A DNA stretch of 64,000 bases. Origin: Protopterus annectens. Taxonomy: Eukaryota; Chordata; Ceratodontiformes; Protopteridae. The stretch spans positions 1,191,638,956 through 1,191,702,955 of the forward strand of contig NC_056737.1 of the NCBI RefSeq assembly GCF_019279795.1. The letters run 5' to 3'. Position numbers and translations under genes: made by a program. How positions within the stretch are numbered: the first letter of the stretch is position 1; each line of letters opens with the position of its first letter. Of the stretch, positions 23,076 through 34,616 are shown piece after piece. A model generated the notes under the pieces. It did no database searches, was not told where the DNA came from, and worked only from the letters and a program-made list of their open reading frames with translations.

Positions 23076-24595
23076 CCATAGGTTCATAGGTTCATAGGTT
23101 TATACTAGGCTATCTGCCCTAAGGCATTTATAAGCCTCCTTATGTTAGAAATAATGTGCCCATTAGTTTGTTGTGCCTCTGTCCAGCAGTGACACAGAGA
23201 TGATTCCTTGGGTAAACCTACGATCTCCCATCCACCGGTCAAGATTTCTCTTGAACAGAGCCAGCGAGGTGCTCTGCCTCACGTGGACCGGGATTTTATT
23301 CCACAGCATGGGGAGTCTCTGGGTGATAAATCTATCCCTCCAGCACGTCCTATTTATATCCGTGCTAAGGTTTAAGTCACTTGCTCTAGTGGTTCTGGTG
23401 GATTTGGATTTTTTGAGGTGGAGCATGTCCATTAATTCCGGGTTGGTCATGGCCTTGTATGTCAGGCACAGGTCACCTCTGAGCAGACGGTATGCAACTG
23501 AATAGAGTTGGAGTTTCTTCAGTCTGGCAGTATATGACAGGTTTTGGAGTCCCTTTATCCTTTTGGTGAGGAACTTTTGGGGTCTCTCCAATTGCTGAAG
23601 GTGTCGGGTGAGATACATCCTGAATGGGGCATTGTACTCTATCATTGGTCTGATAAGTGAAGAGTACAGGGGAACAATGGCCTCACTTGAACGGGATGTG
23701 AATCCCTTCATGATCAGACGGGCAATGTAGAAGGTCTTTCCACTTTAGCTCAACCTGGGTACCCAGGTCCCTGATAACCTCTTCTGTGCTTAGTGGGTTG
23801 CCACCTATATGGTAGCTTGGGGTTACCTTGTTTTGGTATGACTATACACTTTTTGTGTTTAACTTCAGGCCATGGCTCTGGCACCAGCTATCAGTTTCCT
23901 TGAGACCCTCTGAAGGATGTCTGTGTCCGATGTACTATCCACTATGGCACCCAGTTTGCAGTCATCAACTTTGTCAGCCATAGTCCTCCTATGTTTGCCT
24001 GTACTTCTGAGAAGTAGATGGAGTCTGACATGGCTCCAGCAACTCTAACCCTGTGGGTTCTGTCCTTTAGCCAGTTTGCAACCCATCTTGTGACATATGG
24101 GTTTACATTTAAGCTGGTAAGTTTCTCTATGATACCTTTGCAAGGTCAAGGTAGGCTGTATGGACTGCCTTTCCTCATCAATGGCCTTGGTAACTGCCAG
24201 GTTCAAAAGGCAAGATCTGCCCTTGACAAAGCCAAACTGGGTTGGGTCCAAGGTCTGCAAGTCCCCTATGTCCTTGTTTATGAGTTCCATTATGATCCTC
24301 TCCATAGCTTTGCAGACCAGGCTTGTTAAACTTATGAGGCACCAGCTTTGTGGAGTGGGACCACAGTTGCCGTATGCCACTCCTTGGGCACATATCCTGT
24401 GGTAAGGCTAAGATTAAACAGCTGCCTTATGTGTGGGTTTAGTTCTTCATTGAGTTCATGTAGCACACAGCCGGGTCCCATTGATGCTGTGTTTTTAGCT
24501 TAGAGAGAGCAGCTTTGAGATGTCTGGGAGGCTACACTCTGTTGGGATAGTTATCTCTCCGCTGAACCTGTCTGTCCAACTCCAAACCTACTGTC
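23076..24595 (-). pseudogene. CR1/L2-type LINE, RT portion B (CCTATGAA tail)
   Basis: A longer copy with three tail units (CATAGGTTCATAGGTTCATAGG on plus, 23079-23100). A 182-codon frame at 23711-23163 contains SLIRPMIEYNAPFRMY, LQQLERPQKFLTKRI, LRGDLCLTYKAMTNPEL and LPMLWNKIPVHVRQS, which is the RT thumb and C-terminus. Upstream pieces include LTSLVCKAMERIIMELINKD and DPTQFGFVKGRSCLLNL (24320-24200), RT fingers motifs, and RTATVVP-like text near 24350. Frameshifts separate them. 5' truncated near 24595. Confidence 0.85.
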
Positions 24596-24717
24596 TCACC
24601 TGACAGACATGAATCATCCAGATATTCCAGGCCTAAAACTGACCACATGGTTTCTCCATTTCTCTTGATTGCTATATAGCTCAGGCTCTCATCACCTGTC
24701 TGTCACATTCCCCTATC

Positions 24718-25645
24718 ATCTCATAAAGCTTCCACTAGGAAAGTTTACAGAAGTAAATGGAAAAGATGTGCAGTTTGGGTGCAGCAGAAAAATCTAGATC
24801 CCTTTTCAGCCCTGGTTCCTAAAGTTCTTGAATTTTTGCCTACAATTTTCAATGAAGGTGCTAGCTCTTCTCCTGTTAATGTACAATTAGCTGCCATTTC
24901 CAATTTTCATATAGGTGTCAATAACTCATCTTTAGCATTCTACAAATGTTGTAAAGGTTTTATAAGGGGATTTTTCTACTTAAACCTCAATTAAAAGATT
25001 CCACTCCTCCTTAGGATTTGAACATTGTTTTGCAGTCTTCAACACAATCCCTGTTTGAACCATCAGCTAAATGTAAACTAAAATTCTTAACTTGGAAAAT
25101 ATATTTTAGTGGCCATTATCTCTGCTAGAAGAGTATCCAAATTACAGGCCCTGTCATCCAAACCTCCTTATTTGATTTTTCATAATGAAAGAGTATCCTT
25201 CCTTTCTTCCTAAGGTGGTGTCAGAATCCAATATGAGTCAGGTTATCAACCTTCCAGTCTTCTTTCCAAATTTCGCAACTAAGGAAAAGAATATTTTATA
25301 CCTTTTGGACATTCACAGGCAATTTAGGTTTTATCTACATAGAACCAAAAATTTAAGGAACTCATAACAATTATCTCTTTTTCGGAGTCAAAATTAGGCA
25401 AACCAGTTTCTAAAGTGACTTTAGATAAATGGTTAACTGATTGTATTTTCTTTGTTTATGATAAATTGGGCTTGTCTTTGCCAAAAACACCAAAAGCCCA
25501 TTCTACCAGGTCTGTGGCAACTTCTTCAGCATTTTTATCCAGGTCCTCGTTGGATATTTGTGCAGCTGTAACTTGGGCTAATTCTCATACCTTTATTGCT
25601 CATTACAAATTGGATCTGTTCTCTAGGGGAAGGCCTTTGTCTTAG
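24718..25645 (+). pseudogene. DIRS-type tyrosine recombinase remnant
   Basis: Plus-strand pieces form a tyrosine recombinase of the DIRS retrotransposon kind. The N-terminal core-binding part is STRKVYRSKWKRC (about 24727) with LDPFSALVPKVLEFL. The middle part has NVQLAAISNFHIGV. The catalytic part has AHSTRSVATSSAFLSRSS and WANSHTFIAHYKLDLFS (25500-25620), which gives the H..R box, the second W/H and the terminal Tyr. At least two frameshifts break it. DIRS recombinases would insert a circular DNA copy at a target; this copy is dead. Its RT part is not in the window. Confidence 0.82.
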
Positions 25646-26739
25646 TGGTGCCCAGGTAAATCCATCCTTAGAATCCTCCCAGGCTTCAGGTAACTTGGGA
25701 CTCTGTCCCAACAGTTGAGGAATGAACAAAAAGGACATGCTCCTGGTAAGAACAGAAGCAGAGTGCATTGATTCCTGACTTTTTCTGATTGACCAGTGAC
25801 TACCAGTGTTTGACCTTCTTTACTGGTCTGGTTTCTATTCATGGCATCTACCAGGAAAAGGCTACAACTTCCATCATCTTGTATAAGACTATGGCTCGCC
25901 GAACAGCTGTGGCCTGATTCTCATCTTGGGAATGGTGCTACTGTTTTCTTTATGGTGGGAGAAGAAGCAAAGGAGCATTGTAACCCAGCAGCATGAAGCT
26001 GTGGTGAGACTAGCACTAGTAATAGCCAGGCAGCAGCCATTCTGGTGACCCCCCCCTCTTTTCATCATTCTTGACAAGCAGTTTCTTTCTTTTCAGTAAG
26101 CACTGCTTGATTTGCTTCGAACTTCAGAATATCTGCCTAAATCTATAAATGATCAGACTCTACTTATTAGTTTCTCCACAAGTGTTTGGCAATGCCCTGT
26201 ATAAATGCAGACACTGTGAGTTCACATTTTTCCTGTAAGAGCACCATTGACATTTTATCAATACCCATTTGCACAAAGGACAACTAGTTTGCAGTGACAA
26301 GCATGGCCCCCAGAGTTGCAAACCAGATACTCCTGACATTACATTGTCTTCTGACTTCATCTGTCTAATCAATAAAGTGGGTCTATTGCTATGGGTATGA
26401 AATATCCCACTATTGTCATTAGCATCTTGGTGGATATGGGTATCCTAAGATAATGTAGAAATTGCTTCATCCTTACTGAAAACCAGTTAATTCTCAAACA
26501 ACCTGATATGGTATGTTAGAGATGTATTTATACAATGTCACTGGGGGCAAAGCTCTCACATAAAACCACTCCTAATGTCAATAAGGTTGTCAGTAGTACA
26601 CGCACTGCACCCCTCACACAGAATTCAAAGCAGACACATATACCCACATATGCTGAGTCACTTAAATGTAGCCATCCTGAATCCCAAAGACCTCCTAGAT
26701 GAAGTGCACATAACAAATACCCTCAGCAGCTCCTAATGC
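25646..26739. other. Possibly DIRS 3' region, then nothing recognised
   Basis: The first 200 bp may be the 3' untranslated part of the DIRS element. Beyond that I see no motif. The short frames carry no recognisable signature. Confidence 0.4.
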
Positions 26740-27960
26740 ACTTTATCAAAACTCCCCCAGATCAACACATACAGCCATATCTCATGTAGCCTGTAATTCT
26801 AAGCCCATAAGGCAATCCACCACAAAATCCAACATTCTGGTCATTGGAGACTCCATTGTGAGACACAGTGATGTCCCTCTCACCAAGCTAAGGAGAAGGT
26901 CATGGTCAGTCGCTTATCAGGGGCCAGGGTCTGCCACATTATGCACACACTCAGGTCATTGCACCACAAGTACCAGTATGACCCAGTTATAGTCCATGTG
27001 GGTGTGAATGACCTGAGATGTATCTCCCTAGGCAATATGAAGACAGACATCATGGAGCTGTCGGAATATGTGCCCCAGACTGATAGTAGCACCAAGCAGC
27101 ATTTTACCTTTTCCAAGGACGATGCCACAATACAAACAAAAGATAACCGACTTAAATAATTGGCTTAGTTTCTGGTGTCATCCTAAGGAGATGCAGTATT
27201 TGTCAGCATGGAAGCAGATGGTCAAAAAACATGCTGCTTTTTCCAGAGATGGTCTGCACCTCTCCCCTCTAGACTTTCAAATATTAGCTATAACATTGTC
27301 CTTCACCATAGTGCTTTTTTGAAAGTACTTCTGACACAGCAAATCAAAACCAAGAACATCTAAAGGAGTCTAAACAGAAAACTCCACTCCCTAGAAGCTC
27401 CCTTCACCCTAGAGAATGTTGACATCTGTGCAGTTATTGAGACGTGGTTTGTTGCCACTGACAGCACACCAGCAGTGCAAGATTATAACGCCTTTCATAC
27501 ATTTAGACCAGCTACTGCACAGAAAGGGACTAAAGGTGGAGTTGTCTTGATTTACATAAAAAATAAATATACCTCAAGGCTGGTCAAGCAGGACAATTCA
27601 CTTGAGCTTCTCTACATTCACATCACCATAGGCAAAAATGAATAAGACTTCCATGCAAGCTGTAGGTCCCCCTCTATGACCCAGGAAATCCATACCATGT
27701 ATTTAAACTTATTGGAAACACTCACTATCCAACCCAATACCATATTCATGGAAAACTTTAATTACCCCATATTAACTGGGAATGCTATACAACACCAAAT
27801 GTATAGACACAGAGATTCCTGGATTTTGTAAACAGAAACTCCCTGGACCAGATTGTTAATACACAAAGCAGGGGTGCAACCATACCTGATCTGGTCCTCA
27901 CTGACATGGGAGAATCCTGCACACCCCCTAATGTAATGTTTTCAAAGTTCAGCTGTTAAC
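26740..27960 (+). pseudogene. CR1/L2-type LINE: ORF1 esterase and endonuclease
   Basis: Near 26829-26890 the plus strand reads NILVIGDSIVRHSDVPLTK, the GDSL/SGNH block of the esterase-like ORF1 found in CR1-group LINEs. After a frameshift comes YDPVIVHVGVNDLRC (26979-27020), the second block of that fold. From about 27370 the endonuclease of ORF2 follows: NVDICAVIETWFVATDS, KGGVVLIYIKNKY, and FMENFNYP for the usual GDFN block. Stops and shifts interrupt it and the RT is not joined. The GDFN to ENFN change removes a metal-binding aspartate. Confidence 0.78.
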
Positions 27961-28149
27961 ATTTTTCCATTATTTCAAGTCTGTTGTATGCAACTCCTTC
28001 TCTTGAGTTGGCTAAATGATTATTGTGTTTATTGAGTGCCAGGCATTTATTTGTTTTCTGTGACTGTTGCTGTTCTCCATTCATGAAGTTGTGCTAGAAA
28101 TCACATAAACAAATAATAATCCCTAATGGCATCCTACAGCCCTTCACGA

Positions 28150-29255
28150 ACTCCCAGTTAAAAGACAGCAATGGTATCTTCCTTTTGAATTCAGTCCTTT
28201 TTCACCAAGTGACATATGAACTGCTCAACAAAACCCTCAACATATATTTTTCTGATTTCCCACATCTCCATCCTAAATTTATCAAGAAATCTATAATCTT
28301 TAAATGGGAACCTCTTGACTTCATCTTCAATCTGTCTCTTTCTACTAGAAATATACATAAAAAATCTAAGTACCTCTATCATTTCACTCCCTAAATCCAG
28401 TAATCCTGCTGACATAGACCACTATTGCTCCACTGCAGTGATCTCACCTTTGTCTAAAACTCTAAGCATATCCTTTTCAAACATGCAATGTCATCTCTTT
28501 AGGAATAATAAACCCTCCTTCTTATGCAACATGATTTTTTTATCTCAGTTTTCATATCTCAGCCACTTTTCTCCTAACCACTAGCACCATATTTTCTAAC
28601 TTTGATAAAGGACTTTTTATTGTAGCTCATGGATCTTAAAAAGGCTTATGAATCTGTAGATCATTTACTTCTTATAAAATACCTTGCCACTTTCTAGTCT
28701 GAAAGTAACTGTTTAAGTTGGATACCAAAGTAGTTCACAACAGGCCTTTTCAAAGTCAATAACTCCATATTCTCTTTAAACAACATTATTTGTAGTATCC
28801 ATCAAGGCTGAATGCTAGGGATGGTCCTTTTCTCTTTGTTTATTAGCACACTGTCTCAAGACCTGCACAACATTTATATGACACTGTTCACTGCTGGCCT
28901 CCTCTTCCAAATGTCATATGATTTTTTTATCTAGTCTTCAAAAGTATCTACAAACTGACTTCATGATGGTATTCCATTTACTCTCCAAGCATAGTCTTAC
29001 ACTGAACTCTTCCAAAGCTAAAACATTGCTGTTGGAATACCACAAAAACGAATTGACTGTCCTGTATGACCTATCACTGATTGCCTAAACAACTATTTAT
29101 AACATTCCAGTTCATATAAATATCTACAACTGTTACTTTATCCAAGCCAAATATTTAGTTATTATATTAAATTAATTATCTCTAAGGTACTTCAACATCT
29201 AAAGCTCTCATACAGGATCAGGCATCCTCAATCTGGGCACTAGGTACTAAATTGT
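28150..29255 (+). pseudogene. Decayed L2-group LINE reverse transcriptase
   Basis: Plus-strand pieces with many stops. LMDLKKAYESVDHLLLIKYL (about 28627-28690) is the RT motif of the first catalytic aspartate. Then IHQG.MLGMVLFSLFIST near 28800-28855 corresponds to GVPQGS.LGP.LFSL.IN. Upstream PLSKTLSISFSNMQCHLFRNN (about 28446) is the RPIS...SK..E fingers block. The order is right for one element. It is old and cannot be functional. Confidence 0.65.
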
Positions 29256-29424
29256 TAAAAAAAGTATTTTTTTTTTAAATATTTTTATTGAACTTTAAAT
29301 AATCATAAATTGTACAATATATGAAAGCACAACCACAATAAAGACCAACAATTTAAATAAAACTAAACAAAACATAACTGTATACAAAGTCCATAACAAC
29401 AATAATTTTCTTTTCATTATTAAT

Positions 29425-29754
29425 TCTTCTTCTTTTCCCAGTTAGGGGTCACTACAGCGGATCACCTGTCTGCTCATGATTGGCAGTGGAGTTTTACGGT
29501 GTCGAGTTGCCAGCCCGGCACCCGATCTTCCACAGAAGGCACACAAACTAACACCTAGGGCCAATTTAGAGTGTCCAGTCCATCTACTGCATGTCTTTGG
29601 GATGTGGGAGGAAACTGGAGCACCCAGAGAAAACCCACACGACCACAGGGAGGACATGCAGACTCCACACAGAAGGCACCCCAGCCGAGAATTGAACCGG
29701 AGAACCTCTTGGTGTGAGGCGGCAATGCTAACTGCTGCACCACCATGGCCGCCC
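29425..29754 (-). mobile_element. V-SINE inserted in the L1 3' region
   Basis: A tRNA-derived SINE in reverse orientation. On the minus strand the head is at 29754 with A-box-like TGGTGCAGCAGTTAGC and B-box-like GGTTCAATTCTC. The conserved central V-domain follows (TGTGTGGAGTCTGCATG, GGTTTTCTCTGGGTGCTCC, CCCAAAGACATGCAG), and the tail is AAGAAGAAG. Flanking copies TTTCTTTTCATTATTAAT (29407-29424) and TTTCTTTTCATTGCTAAT (29755-29772) are an 18-bp target duplication with two differences. This shows LINE-driven insertion into the older L1. Confidence 0.9.
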
Positions 29755-29767
29755 TTTCTTTTCATTG

Positions 29768-30253
29768 CTAATATTTATCCAAAAAAGTTTTTAATTTCAA
29801 CCATGACAGTTTTTTATGTGTAACATTTGGTGTTCTGATATAATCAGTTTGTAATTCCCTATTACAAATCATTTTGGCTAAAGAAATAAAATCTGAGAAT
29901 AAGAGGAATTTCTGACATTTCCAATTTATTATAACATTTTTTCTTGCAATTGCAAGAAGTAACCAAAGAAGATGTGTTTGTGTTTTTGGAATTGTACCTG
30001 GTATTGGTGCATTAAACAATTTTAGTGAATCTGTTATTTCACAATTGTCTGACCACAATGCTCTAGTAAAATCTTTGAATTTGGACCAAAACAGAATTAC
30101 CATTAAACAATTTAAGAACATCTGTGCCCAATCTGCATCTAATATTTCTTCACACCTCCAGCATTTAACTACATCTTTAGTATACATTAATGCTATTTTG
30201 TGTGGACTTAAAAAAAACTTCTGTGAAGGAACTTCCATGTAAAAATTTTCCAA
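29768..30253 (-). pseudogene. L1 ORF2 C-terminal domain
   Basis: A 161-codon open stretch of the L1-like element: VVKCWRCEEILDADWAQMF, then LFWSKFKDFTRAL, LLAIARKNVIINW and LSWLKLKTFLDKY. A zinc-knuckle-like CWRC, a W/F-rich helical segment and AR..I...W are seen in the C-terminal part of L1/Tx1 proteins. The start shown is not a true start: the frame is entered from RT text upstream that has stops. Confidence 0.75.
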
Positions 30254-31299
30254 TAAGTTGAATAAGATGTATTATTTATGGATTTATATACTAAAGATTT
30301 ATTAGTATCTGAAAAGGTTTTTTTGTTGACTATAGTTGAATAGCTCCAAAAGGTTTCATCTGATGGGTGGATTTTGGCTCTCAAAGTTTTATAAACCATG
30401 GCCAGGGATGTAATCTTAGAACAAGAATTAATTCCAAAAAATAAGGTTAGTATTTTCAGGATTGTTATTGAATTTGTATTTAGGTTTGATTTTAATTCAT
30501 TTACAAGAAATTCTCTAAGTGTTTGTAGATTTAGCCAATTATCATTTTCATTATTATATCTAGCTAAAAGATAATTAGAGTAATGGATCTTATTATTATT
30601 TAAAAATTGCTACCAATAATTCAGGCCATTGTTTTTCATTCCTTTTAGTTTATTTAAGTTGAAAGAATCTAAATAGCCTTTAGTGAAAGCTATTGGGAAC
30701 ATTAGAAACAGTGTACTTTTTACTAAATAATTACTATATATTATTTTCTTAAAGTTATGTAGGACATAATTAATAAAGGGGTAAGATTTATGTTTTATTT
30801 GTTGTGAAATATGATGTCTTTTAGAATCAAATATATTTTATCTGTATCAGAGAAATACAAAATTTCTTCTTCTATTGTAAAATTAGAGACTAAAAAAGAC
30901 TTACGGATATTTTCCATTGATGTATATCCAGTGTTTAACCAAAGGCTTATTAAATTAAGAATGATTGATTTACCATATAATTTGATATTTGGGAATGCAA
31001 TTCCTCCTTGCTCCCAAGTTTTATCATGCCAGAGAGAACTAATTATTGGCCTTTGTGGGTGCCATAAGAAATTTAATAGCTGAGAATTTATTTGTTTAAT
31101 TTTTTTGAAGGGGCAGCAATTAGTATTTCCATATAAAATACAATTTTGGGTAAAATAATCATCTTAATCAACATTAATTTTTCATACATTGTAAAGAATA
31201 GTTTGTTCTAGCCTTCTAATTGTGTTTTAATAATATTTATTAAGTTATTGTAAGTATTTAATTGCTCATTTTCCCAACTGAAATCATTGTGTTGTTTTA

Positions 31300-31593
31300 T
31301 CAAGATAGTTTTTTTTTATTTATCAGCAAGGTCTCTGTCTTATTTTGATTACATTTTAAATTTGAAACTGTTTCAAAAAGACTTATGGAATTTATAATAT
31401 ATTGTAAGGATGAATCGATGTCTCTAATGGTCAATAAAATATCACCAGCAAAGAGCTGTATCTTAGAACAATAGTTTCTATTCACTGAAAATCCTTTTAT
31501 TTTAGAATTTGTTCTTATTAGGTTAGCTAATGGTTCAAGTGATAAAGCAAATAATAGAGGGGACATTGGACAGCCCTGTTTTGTGCTTTTCAA
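31300..31593 (-). pseudogene. L1 reverse transcriptase core
   Basis: A 97-codon stretch with STKQGCPMSPLLFALSLEP (QG motif), then NYCSKIQLFAGDILLTI (active-site box with Gly in place of the first Asp) and SNLKCNQNKTE (the L.. N..K motif). The substitution means no polymerase activity is expected even if the frame were intact. Confidence 0.82.
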
Positions 31594-32998
31594 TATTTTA
31601 AGAGAACTTGATAAATAAGTACCAACTTTAATGTATGAGGCTGAATTTTCATAAGAGTCTAGTTATTAAATTAATAAAATCAGATAAAAATTATATTCTT
31701 TAAGAAATGCAAAAAGATATGACCAATTTACAGAATCAAATCTATGTTCAAACTAATGATAGAGTTCTTCCTTTTTATTATTTGACAAATCTATTAAAGA
31801 AAATAATCTAATAACATTATTCTAAACTTTTCTATGCAGAATAAACCTGTTTGATCTTCATCTATTATGTTTGTAAGGAATTGGCTTAATGTTTTTGTAA
31901 TAATAGACATAAAGATTTTTTAATCTACATTTAGGAGGGATGTGGGATGATAGGAAGAACAAAGTTTTGGGTTTTTATCTTGTTTTAGAATAGGAAAAAT
32001 CATAGCATATTTCCATGAAGAAAAGTTACTTGAGTTATTTTTGACTTCTTCAAAGGCTTGTAATAGAATTTTCAATGTACTATCTGGAAATAACATATAT
32101 TTCTGGTATTATTCCATCCAATCCTGGTGATTTGTTATTTTTGAGATTTTTAATTTGGTCTTTCAATTCCTTAAAAGATATTAGTTTATATAGTTTAATG
32201 TTTTGTTCTCTTGTTAGTTTCTTTTTTCACATTTTCTTTAAGAAATGCATCTCTTTGATCAGAATTAATTGAAATGGAGTCTATTCTATTGGTTTCTTCA
32301 TAATGTTTTTTTAAAGATTTCTAAAATATCTTCTAGTTCAATAGCAGTCTTGGTTTCATTTTTAACTTTGTAGGAAAGCTCTTTGATATAATTTATATTT
32401 TTAATCCCTTTAGATTTTACAGCTAGTCTATGTAAGCCCTTTGAATTCATAGAATATGACTGTATCTTCAATCTCTCCAAGTTTATTGCTACTTTATAGT
32501 TTAGTATTTCAACATATTTTAAGTTTAGTTGTTTTAGTTCAGAATTTGTATTAATGTCTTTTGTTTTAAGATGACGTTTAAATTATTTTTTTTTTGTTTG
32601 TAAATCTAGCAGTTCTGTATCCCACTGTTTTCTCTTATTTAAATACCAGCTTTTAATTCTTCCATATAGATATGATTTTAATGCATCCCATGTGATGGTT
32701 TTTGAGGTCTCATTATTATCATTATTTTCTATAAACAAATTTAGTTCTTTTAAAAAACACTCATTAAAACCATCTAGTTTAATTATGTATGCTGGGACTT
32801 TTTGCCAATATACTAGATTATTTGGTTTAATATTAATATTAAAAACAATAGCATTATGGTCAGACAATGGACATGCAATGACTGAGACATCTTGTATTTT
32901 GGAGAATATTCTGTCAGATGTGAATACTTTGTCAATAGTGGTTTGTTTTCCAAATATATATGAGTAGTGTGCATAATTTAAAGAAGTTAAATCTTTTA

Positions 32999-33001
<3 letters not shown>

Positions 33002-33071
<70 letters not shown>
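33002..33071. repeat. (AT)n(GT)n microsatellite in L1 endonuclease
   Basis: About 17 AT followed by about 17 GT dinucleotides. It interrupts the endonuclease coding text of the L1-like element between 33099 and 32967. Confidence 0.97.
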
Positions 33072-33072
<1 letters not shown>

Positions 33073-33373
33073 CATGTTTGTGACATCAACATAGTTGTTT
33101 AATTCTTAGCAGCAGCTGTAGCACAATATTTTCCAGTTTTGGTAGTATCCCTTTCTGACAAAACATGATGAAAATCATGAGCTAATATTCTGTCTCCCTT
33201 TGGCAGTAAAGTAATGAACTCTAAATATTTTCTTGCTATTTTAGCACCAATACCAGGTATCCAATATGCATTCACCAGTGTAATACATTTTTTATTAATT
33301 TCTAATACAGCAAGGCTCAACATTCCATTCTTATCTGAGTATATATCTATTATCATAGGAGGTATCAGAGATT

Positions 33374-33619
33374 TTATTTCCATAATATCATATTACCTCT
33401 CTTTTTAGCATGAAAATGTGACTCTGCAAGGATAAGGTAGCCTTTAAAACATGTTTTCTCTATGTCCTTCTCTATTAAGTGTGTTTCTTGTAAAAAGGCT
33501 ATGTCAACTTTATTTATTTTTAGATATTTATTAAGACTTCCTCTCTTTATAGGGTTATTAAGTCCATTTACATTTAAATATATACATCTGTATGCATTAA
33601 TTTTGATAATATGTTTCAA
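33374..33619 (-). pseudogene. L1 endonuclease N-terminal part
   Basis: It has YRCIYLNVNGLNNPIKR (Asn metal ligand block), then KVDIAFLQETHLIEKD (catalytic Glu block). The APE-like endonuclease of L1 nicks the target DNA. The frame breaks after FHAKKRGNM and continues in another frame at 33383. Confidence 0.82.
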
Positions 33620-33929
33620 AACTAAATGTTGTGTTATGGACCCATTCTAAAACTGTTCTAAAATTATTTACAAAACCTAACATGGAATTTTTAATCCCTG
33701 TTTTGATGATACTATCATCAAAACTAATTTCTACCAACCTACAAACCATACTTCAATTCTTTCTAATGCTTCTGCCTCATATTAAATTGTTTAATAGTTT
33801 GAGTTAATGAAGAAGTATTTTCTAATACAGTGGGTATTTTATTATTATCAGTTTCCTACACAGGATCGCAATGTTTAAATTAAATCTCTCAGTTTCTTAA
33901 AGCATCAACGGTATATGATAACCATTATC

Positions 33930-34490
33930 TGTGTCTTTGTATACAACCCCCGAGACTCACAATTATATTTACACCTGATGGTATAAGAGATGCCATTAAT
34001 ACAAACATCTTTCCCTGTTTGAATGTATTTGCAATTGTGGCAATGTCCACATTTAAACATTCCTCAGGAATTATTTCTGGGTCATAGGGGGGCCTCCAAG
34101 AGTGCTTTCAAATTAGGGCCTCTATATGTAATCAAGGGCCTACTCCCCAATATATTAGTTATGGAGTGGTCTTGCATAATAAAGATCCAATTACTCATTA
34201 AAATGTTCCGTATATTACCTGCATCATTAGTATATTGGGTAGAAAAACTAACATTAAAGTTAATATGATTGGTTTCAGTTATTAAGCTATTGTCATGAGG
34301 AGAGAATTTTAAGCTATCTATATTTATGGAATGTTGGTGTCCTTTCCATAAAATTGGCCTAAAGTGTCCTATAGTTCTCTTCCATTCTAAGTTGTTCTAT
34401 AAGAGTTTCAGGATACACTCTATTTAGAAACATACTTTTCAAATTGTTACATTCAGCTTCAAAATCAACATCTGAGGAAACCATTTTATG
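33930..34490 (-). pseudogene. Penelope-like fragment: linker with zinc cluster
   Basis: The minus strand reads LKSMFLNRVYPETLIEQL near 34440-34390, then GMFKCGHCHNCKYIQTGKD (34062-34010), ISYTIRCKYNCESRGLY (about 33990-33945). The C..C..C spacing and NCES...Y directly before a GIY-YIG domain are typical of Penelope-like proteins between RT and nuclease. The nuclease itself is missing. Stops are frequent, so it is an old fragment. Confidence 0.75.
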
Positions 34491-34563
34491 TCAAGTCTGG
34501 ATGAATGAAATTATATTATTTGTGTGTTGTGTTTCTTTTTTAATGCTGGTTTTGACGAATAAG

Positions 34564-34616
<53 letters not shown>

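Larger units (their letters stand above)
29267..33650 (-). mobile_element. Near full-length L1/Tx1-like LINE (dead)
   Basis: A minus-strand L1-clade element. The 3' end is at 29277, with AATAAAAAT and ten A residues on the minus strand (29276-29267). Order from the 5' side: endonuclease start YLNVNGLNNPIKR and DIAFLQETHL (33590-33490), endonuclease middle (33383-33099), endonuclease end with SDHNAIVFNI (about 32867), RT with STKQGCPMSPLLFALSLEP (31590-31530) and FAGDILL (about 31450), then the cysteine-rich C-terminal domain CWRCEEILD. The RT active site reads FAGD instead of F/YADD, so a catalytic aspartate is lost. It is also broken by stops, by a V-SINE in its 3' part and by a microsatellite in the endonuclease. 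Confidence 0.87.

Noticed and set aside
29476..29823. 115-codon plus-strand ORF
   Set aside because: It is antisense to the V-SINE (29425-29754) and ends in L1 sequence.
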